Shown here one piece after another: positions 59,203 to 64,000 of a stretch of 64,000 bases of DNA. A program made the position numbers and the translations under genes. Each line of letters opens with the position of its first letter. Position 1 is the first letter of the stretch. The stretch is taken from positions 1 to 64,000 of the forward strand of contig NZ_SJKB01000014.1 of the NCBI RefSeq assembly GCF_004331465.1, read 5' to 3'. The notes below the pieces were generated by a model, which was given only the letters and a program-made list of their open reading frames with translations, was not told the DNA's origin and did no database searches. This DNA is from Kribbella pittospori (lineage in GTDB: Bacteria; Actinomycetota; Actinomycetes; Propionibacteriales; Kribbellaceae).

Positions 59203-60494
59203 ACGAGTCCCTCGAGCGCGGTCTGCGCCTTGCCGAGTGCGTCGGCCGGCGACGCGTTGCCGGTCAGCACCTGCTTCCAGCCGTCCTCGACCGCCTTCTG
59301 TACGGCGGCGCCCTTGTCCGGTGACGGGATCGGGGTCGCGTAGCTGAGCGCCTGGTAGAGGTACTCCGTCCCCTTCGGTGCGTCAGTGAGGAACGACTCG
59401 CTGTTCGCGATCGACTTGCGGGCCGGGACGATGGTGCCGCCGAGTTGCGCGAAGAACGACGATCCCTCGGTCGAGATGAGGAACTTGATGAAGGTCCAGG
59501 CGTCGTCCTTCTTCTTCGACGCCTTCATGATCGGGTAGCCGTTCCAGCCCACCGGTGAGCCCTGCTCGACCCTGGTCGGCCAGGGCACGATGCCCATCTT
59601 CGCGGTCGCCTTCAGGTTGCGGATGCTGATGATCGGCCAGCGCCCGCCGCCGAACATCGCCAGCTTGCCCTGCGCCGCCGCGGTCGTCGCGTCGAACGTC
59701 CCACCGGGCGGCGGCGACAGCTTGTCGGCGACCAGGGCCCGGTTGAACTCGGCCGCTTCGATCGCTTTCGCCTCGTTGTACGTCGGCTTGGACCAGTCGT
59801 CACTGAAGCTGCTCGTCCCGTTGGTGAGCAGCCACGGCATGATCGCGGCGAAGTACTCCGGGCCCGCGGCGTACCCGAAGGCCCCGGTCTTCGCCTTGAT
59901 CTGCTCACACGCGTGCCGGAAGTCGTCCCAGGTCCACTTCGCCGTCGGCTCCGGTACGCCGGCCTTCGCGAACAGGTCCTTGGAGTACCACATGCACATG
60001 GTGTTGAACTCGCCCGGCAGGTAGTAGGTCTTGCCGTCGGTGGAGCTGTACTTCTTGTTCCACTCGATCAGGTTCGGGTCCATGTCCGCGTAGTACTCGT
60101 CGATCGTCGACTTGTCCTTGGCGATGTAGTCGTCGAGCGGAGCGAGCAGGCCCTTGGACGCGAAGAGCCGCTGGCCCTCGGTCGCCACCTGGATCACGTC
60201 CGGCACCTGGCCGCCGGCCAGCCGGGTGGAGAGCTTGTTGAAGAAGTCGCCCCAGTTCGACAGCGGGATGCCCTCGGCCTTGAGCTTGATCTCGGGGTGC
60301 TTCTCGCTGAACTTCGCGAACAGCTTGTTCCAGGTGGCCTGCTGTTCGGCCGTTCCCATGTAGACGAACGACAGCTCCTTGGTGCTCGATCCACCGCCGC
60401 CGTCACTTCCTCCGCAGCCGGCCAGTGCGGCGGCGAGCGCCGTACCACCGGTCGTCTGGAGGAAACGTCGCCGGCTGAGCAGGGACTGGTCCAT
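59199..60494 (-). CDS. Sugar ABC transporter substrate-binding lipoprotein
   Basis: 431 residues. Tat-type signal LLSRRRFLQTTGGTALAAAL with lipobox ALAGCGGS, then a family 1 solute-binding fold. ATG 60494 preceded by AGGAGGCG. First gene of the binding protein-permease-permease-DUF624-GH116 operon. No ATPase is encoded here. Confidence 0.93.
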   Translation of the reverse strand: MDQSLLSRRRFLQTTGGTALAAALAGCGGSDGGGGSSTKELSFVYMGTAEQQATWNKLFAKFSEKHPEIKLKAEGIPLSNWGDFFNKLSTRLAGGQVPDVIQVATEGQRLFASKGLLAPLDDYIAKDKSTIDEYYADMDPNLIEWNKKYSSTDGKTYYLPGEFNTMCMWYSKDLFAKAGVPEPTAKWTWDDFRHACEQIKAKTGAFGYAAGPEYFAAIMPWLLTNGTSSFSDDWSKPTYNEAKAIEAAEFNRALVADKLSPPPGGTFDATTAAAQGKLAMFGGGRWPIISIRNLKATAKMGIVPWPTRVEQGSPVGWNGYPIMKASKKKDDAWTFIKFLISTEGSSFFAQLGGTIVPARKSIANSESFLTDAPKGTEYLYQALSYATPIPSPDKGAAVQKAVEDGWKQVLTGNASPADALGKAQTALEGLV

Positions 60495-60514
60495 CGGAAC
60501 GCCTCCTGGGGCGG

Positions 60515-60526
60515 GAAATCGATTTC
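60515..60526. promoter_or_regulatory. LacI-family operator upstream of the GH116/ABC operon
   Basis: GAAATCGATTTC is a perfect 12-base palindrome with the AANCGNTT core of LacI-family operators, 21 bases before the binding-protein start. No LacI gene is in this window. The other part of the 303-base gap (60527-60797) shows no gene. Confidence 0.75.
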
Positions 60527-60797
60527 TCGACAGCATAGGCCCGACGGCCGAAACCGTGTCAAGGGCAGGCCCTGGAAAAGTCAGGGGGAATCCTTCACCG
60601 CTGCCGGGTCGCGGAACTTCCCGCCAGGACAGGGAAAATCAGGCCGTCCGGCGGTCAAACCCATGACATTTGTCCTGGGTCCGATCGCTGGCCTGCGATG
60701 CCTGCCGCGGCAGACGATTCCTGACACCCACCCACGCCGGTCTCCGCCCTCCGCCGAAGGGTCCGGGGCGGAGGCCTGCCTTGCTCGAGGAGTTCTG

Positions 60798-61994
60798 TTG
60801 AGGCAACGGATTCTCGTGTCCGCCCTGGGTGCCGGCGCATTGGCCGTCGCAGGGCTGACAGCACAAGGGGCCGTCGCGGCCCCCACGTCGTACACGGCCG
60901 GCAAGCACGCCGCCAAGGTCTGTTCGGCGACCACGGCCAGGCACACTGCGAGCTGCAACGCGATCAAACTGGTCGATGCGAACGGCGTCGCGCCGGCCGC
61001 GACCGCACCCCCGGCCACCGGACTCACGCCGACCGGACTGCGGGACGCGTACAAGCTCAACGGGCTGAGTGCCGGCGGCCGCACGGTCGCGATCGTCGAC
61101 GCCTACGGCTACCCGAACCTGGAGCGCGACCTCGGCGTCTACCGATCCCAGTTCGGCCTGTCCGCCTGTACGACGGCCAACGGCTGCCTGCGGATCATCG
61201 ACCAGAACGGCGGTACGGCGCTGCCCCGGTTCAACGCGGGCTGGGCCGGTGAGCAGGCGCTCGACGTCGACGCCGTCTCCGCCGCGGCACCGGATGCGAA
61301 GATCGTGGTCGTCCAGGCCAAGTCCGCCAGCTTCGCCGACCTGGGGACCGCCGTCGTGACGGCATCCCAGCAGCCCGGGGTCGTTGCCATCTCCAACAGT
61401 TACGGCGGCGGCGACGCGTCCGACGCCACCTACGGCCACTACTACAACCACCCGGGCATCGCGGTCACCGCGTCGACCGGTGACGACGGCTACCAGGGCG
61501 GCAGCTACCCGGCGTCGTCGTCGTACACGACGGCCGTCGGCGGTACGTCCCTTGTTGCCTCAAGCAACTCGCGGGGCTGGAGCGAGACGGTGTGGGCCGG
61601 CGCGGGTTCGGGCTGCTCGACGTACAACACGGCGCTGAGTGGCGCAGCGTCGTTCGGTACCGGGTGCGCGAAGCGGGCGATGGCCGACGTGTCCGCGGCC
61701 GCCGACCCGGCCAAGGGCGGGATGGCGATCTACTACCCGACCAGCAAGACGGCATCGACCTGGGCGCAGTTCGGCGGCACCAGTGAGGCGGCGCCGATCA
61801 TCGCGGCGGTCTACGCGTTGTCCGGCAACACGAGCGGCTACGCGAACGCGGTGCCGTACGCCCACCCGGGCTCGCTGTTCGACGTGACCAGCGGCAGCAA
61901 CGGCAGTTGCCCGACGACCCAGTGGAGCAACGCCCGCGCCGGATGGGACGGCCCGACCGGTCTCGGTACGCCGAACGGCGCCGGGGCCTTCTGA
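60798..61994 (+). CDS. Secreted S53-family (sedolisin-like) serine peptidase
   Basis: 398 residues. Signal peptide (about 1-28, cleavage AVAA). Catalytic segments: GEQALDVDAVSAAAPDAKI (Glu, Asp), ASTGDDGYQGGSYPASS (oxyanion Asp) and FGGTSEAAPIIAAVYAL (Ser). It lacks a long propeptide. The start is a TTG at 60798, five bases after CGAGGAG; the much longer open frame from 59913 runs antisense to the binding-protein gene. Confidence 0.85.
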   Translation: MRQRILVSALGAGALAVAGLTAQGAVAAPTSYTAGKHAAKVCSATTARHTASCNAIKLVDANGVAPAATAPPATGLTPTGLRDAYKLNGLSAGGRTVAIVDAYGYPNLERDLGVYRSQFGLSACTTANGCLRIIDQNGGTALPRFNAGWAGEQALDVDAVSAAAPDAKIVVVQAKSASFADLGTAVVTASQQPGVVAISNSYGGGDASDATYGHYYNHPGIAVTASTGDDGYQGGSYPASSSYTTAVGGTSLVASSNSRGWSETVWAGAGSGCSTYNTALSGAASFGTGCAKRAMADVSAAADPAKGGMAIYYPTSKTASTWAQFGGTSEAAPIIAAVYALSGNTSGYANAVPYAHPGSLFDVTSGSNGSCPTTQWSNARAGWDGPTGLGTPNGAGAF

Positions 61995-62000
61995 TCGAAC

Positions 62001-62031
62001 GGGCGGACCCCACCGTGATCGGGGTCCGCCC
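62001..62031 (+). terminator. Terminator after the S53 peptidase gene
   Basis: GGGCGGACCCC (62001-62011) pairs with GGGGTCCGCCC (62021-62031), nine-base loop. The rest of the 248-base gap to the M36 gene shows no gene. Confidence 0.88.
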
Positions 62032-62242
62032 TCCCGGCTGGGCGACACTCACCGCAGCCGGTGGCTGGCTGGGTGCGACGATTTTCCTGTCGCTCCTAGT
62101 ACTGTTCCGTGCACGAAGGACAACCCTCGTCTCCACGCGAATCCGGTGAAATCTCTTCCCCGGACTGTCGGCCCGGCTTAAGGTCAGGCGCGGACGGATC
62201 GTGGAGGGCGACCCGCGCAGACACTTTCGATGGAGCGTTTCT

Positions 62243-64000
62243 GTGACCACATCACGCAGACGGCGGGGGCTCTTGGCAGCAACCGCGGTCTCCGCCGCCA
62301 CCGTGCTGGCCGTGACCGCCGCCGGCGGCGCCACGGCCGCGCAGACGGCCGGCCCCAATGAGGGCAAGGGCAAGGCTGCCCAGTCCGAGAACACCAAGGG
62401 CAAGGAGCGCAAGGGCAACTACGACGCCCGGACGCCGAACGCCAAGACCACCACGACCCGCTCCGCCAAGGTCGCGGGCCAGGAGTCGGCGGCGTCGGAG
62501 AAGTTCCGCGAGTCGCTCGGCACCCAGGGTGTCGTCGAGTTCGACCCGAACACCGGGACCCCGGCCCAGGTCTCCAAGCTGAACGGCTTCCTGACCGGCA
62601 AGAGCGCGAAGAAGGCGACCGACGTCGCGCTGGGCTACGTGAAGGCGCACCCCGAGGTCTTCAAGCTCTCCGCCGCGGACCTCGGCACGCTGAAGCTCCG
62701 CAAGGAATACGTCGACGACCTCGGTACCCACCACATCTCGTGGATCCAGACGGTCGACGGCGTCGAGGTGTTCGGCAACGGTCTGAAGGCCAACGTCACC
62801 AAGCACGGCGAGCTGATCTCGCTGATGGGTTCGCCCATCGCCGGGCTGGCGTCCCAGGCTCAGGCCCGGTCCGCAGCGGCCGCGCCGAAGGTGTCCGCCG
62901 CAGCGGCCCGCACCGCCGCCGCCGAGGACATGGGCGCCACTGCGAAGTCCGCGACCGCGAAGACGACCGGCGCCGACGTCAAGTGGAGCAACGGCGACTC
63001 CGCCCAGCAGGTCTGGTTCCACACCGCCGACGGGCTGCGCAAGGGCTGGCTGACCTACGTCAACGCCGGCGGCATGAACGTCTACAGCCACGTCATCGAC
63101 GCCCAGACCGGCTCCCTGCTCTACCGCAAGGACCTGGTCAACGAGGGCAACGGCGACGCGCTGGTGCAGGACAACTACCCGGGCGCCGCGAAGGGCGGCA
63201 CGCAGCGGGTCGAGAACCTGATCTTCAACAAGTGGCTGCCGAAGAACGCCAAGACCCTGCTCGAGGGTACGTCGGTGGCCGCCTGGGCCGACGTGAACGA
63301 CGACAACCAGCCGAACAACGGCGAGACGGTCAAGGTGCCCGGCACCAAGACCGGCGCCGAGTACAAACTGGTGCCGTTCACGACCACCGCCTCCTCGTTC
63401 TGCTCGACGTCGTTCGTCTGCACCTGGGACCCGGCCAAGCCGGACTCCTGGAAGACGAACATGAACCAGGACGTCACCAACGCGTTCTACCTGGCCAGCA
63501 ACTTCCACGACTGGCTGGCGAAGCCGCCGATCAGCTTCACCCCGGCGGCCGGTTCGTTCGACGCAGCGGGCGGCGACCCGGTGCACCTGAACGCGCTGGA
63601 CGGTGCGGCGACGGCTGCCAACGGCGGCCCCGACGCGAACCACATCGACAACGCGAACATGTCGACCCCGCCGGACGGCATCTCGCCGACCATGCAGATG
63701 TACCTGTGGCACTTCCCCGGGACGACGGACGCGCAGGACCCGTTCGTGCCGGCCAGCGGCGCGAACGACGCGAGCGTGCTGTACCACGAGTACACCCACG
63801 GTCTGTCCAACCGCCTGGTCGTCGACGCCACCGGCAACTCGACGCTGAACAGCATCCAGGCCGGTTCGATGGGTGAGGCGTGGAGCGACTTCTACGCGAT
63901 GGACTACCTGGTCTCGCACGGACTGGAGAAGGACACCACCGCTCCCGGTGAGGTCCTCGAGGGCAAGTACGTCGCGGCCGGTCAACTGTTCCGCACCCAG
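62243..64000 (+). CDS. Secreted M36 (fungalysin) metallopeptidase, partial (runs off right edge)
   Basis: 586 residues visible, no stop in the window. A signal peptide (about 1-33, SRRRRGLLAATAVSAATVLA) and a fungalysin/thermolysin propeptide (about 90-280) precede the catalytic domain. Zinc site: H515, E516 and H519 in YHEYTHGLSN; third ligand E545 in GSMGEAWSDFYAMDY. It degrades proteins outside the cell after self-removal of the propeptide. GTG 62243 chosen. C-terminal domains, if any, lie beyond the window. Confidence 0.92.
   Translation, partial: MTTSRRRRGLLAATAVSAATVLAVTAAGGATAAQTAGPNEGKGKAAQSENTKGKERKGNYDARTPNAKTTTTRSAKVAGQESAASEKFRESLGTQGVVEFDPNTGTPAQVSKLNGFLTGKSAKKATDVALGYVKAHPEVFKLSAADLGTLKLRKEYVDDLGTHHISWIQTVDGVEVFGNGLKANVTKHGELISLMGSPIAGLASQAQARSAAAAPKVSAAAARTAAAEDMGATAKSATAKTTGADVKWSNGDSAQQVWFHTADGLRKGWLTYVNAGGMNVYSHVIDAQTGSLLYRKDLVNEGNGDALVQDNYPGAAKGGTQRVENLIFNKWLPKNAKTLLEGTSVAAWADVNDDNQPNNGETVKVPGTKTGAEYKLVPFTTTASSFCSTSFVCTWDPAKPDSWKTNMNQDVTNAFYLASNFHDWLAKPPISFTPAAGSFDAAGGDPVHLNALDGAATAANGGPDANHIDNANMSTPPDGISPTMQMYLWHFPGTTDAQDPFVPASGANDASVLYHEYTHGLSNRLVVDATGNSTLNSIQAGSMGEAWSDFYAMDYLVSHGLEKDTTAPGEVLEGKYVAAGQLFRTQ

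Noticed and set aside
59913..60797. Long N-terminal extension of the S53 peptidase frame
   Set aside because: It runs antisense over the substrate-binding lipoprotein gene and would place the signal peptide in the middle of the protein; the TTG at 60798 has its own ribosome site and signal sequence.
61907..62149. 80-residue frame with one hydrophobic stretch after the S53 gene
   Set aside because: It overlaps the end of the peptidase gene and the terminator hairpin, has no ribosome site, and its N-terminal part is low-complexity shadow sequence.

Overview
The window is about 68-70% GC, has tightly packed genes with many 4-base ATGA/GTGA overlaps, many GTG starts, Tat/lipoprotein-type secreted proteins, and actinobacterial marker families (FadE5-like acyl-CoA dehydrogenase, EtfD, bifunctional Dcd, DUF6458, S53/M36 secreted proteases). 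It looks like the chromosome of a soil actinomycete. A Kribbella-like member of the Propionibacteriales is my best guess from the overall protein style; this is an inference, not a database result.

Left part (1-8.6 kb): the C-terminal tail of an IS30-type transposase at the edge, an orphan HTH-DUF433 protein, then a phenylacetate-type block (paaK, thiolase, paaI on the minus strand, diverging from paaN) with a palindrome between the two arms. A serine hydrolase, a flavin-binding protein and a zinc alcohol dehydrogenase follow paaN.

8.8-19.6 kb: a three-gene sugar ABC importer without its own ATPase and closed by a strong hairpin, an actinobacterial hypothetical protein, an NHLRC2-like thioredoxin/NHL protein, a DUF6458 membrane protein, a DUF4097 protein, a FadE5-like acyl-CoA dehydrogenase with a palindromic operator, and a degenerate histidine phosphatase.

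19.6-29.4 kb: a secreted EndoH-type GH18 enzyme diverging (across a 74-bp nested palindrome) from a transporter-anmK pair; a P-loop kinase; a 40-bp tandem repeat; a MerR-HTH protein fused to a DNA sliding-clamp-like C-terminal region, translationally coupled to an MFS exporter and a TmrB-like kinase; a VapBC module with a predicted leaderless promoter inside a palindrome; and a DJ-1/PfpI-MarR pair with duplicated operators.

29.4-43.8 kb: a secreted PL8 lyase, a membrane protein with an internal lipobox, a TetR regulator, a two-component system with a repeat-containing secreted protein, a probable integration scar at tRNA-Gly(CCC) (a copy of the tRNA 3' half 0.7 kb away), a MarR gene with two palindromes, twin perfect hairpins, dcd, a lipoprotein, and a pair made of a ribbon-helix-helix/collagen-like protein and a DUF4097 protein preceded by phased TGACGTCA octamers.

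43.9-64 kb: an SDR enzyme, a PhoD phosphatase with an F5/8-type partner, a lipoprotein, EtfD (which would accept electrons from acyl-CoA dehydrogenases such as the FadE5-like one), a GAF-BTAD regulator diverging from aldehyde dehydrogenase-DUF779, a GH116/ABC importer operon under a LacI-type operator, and two adjacent secreted proteases (S53 and M36), the last running off the right edge.
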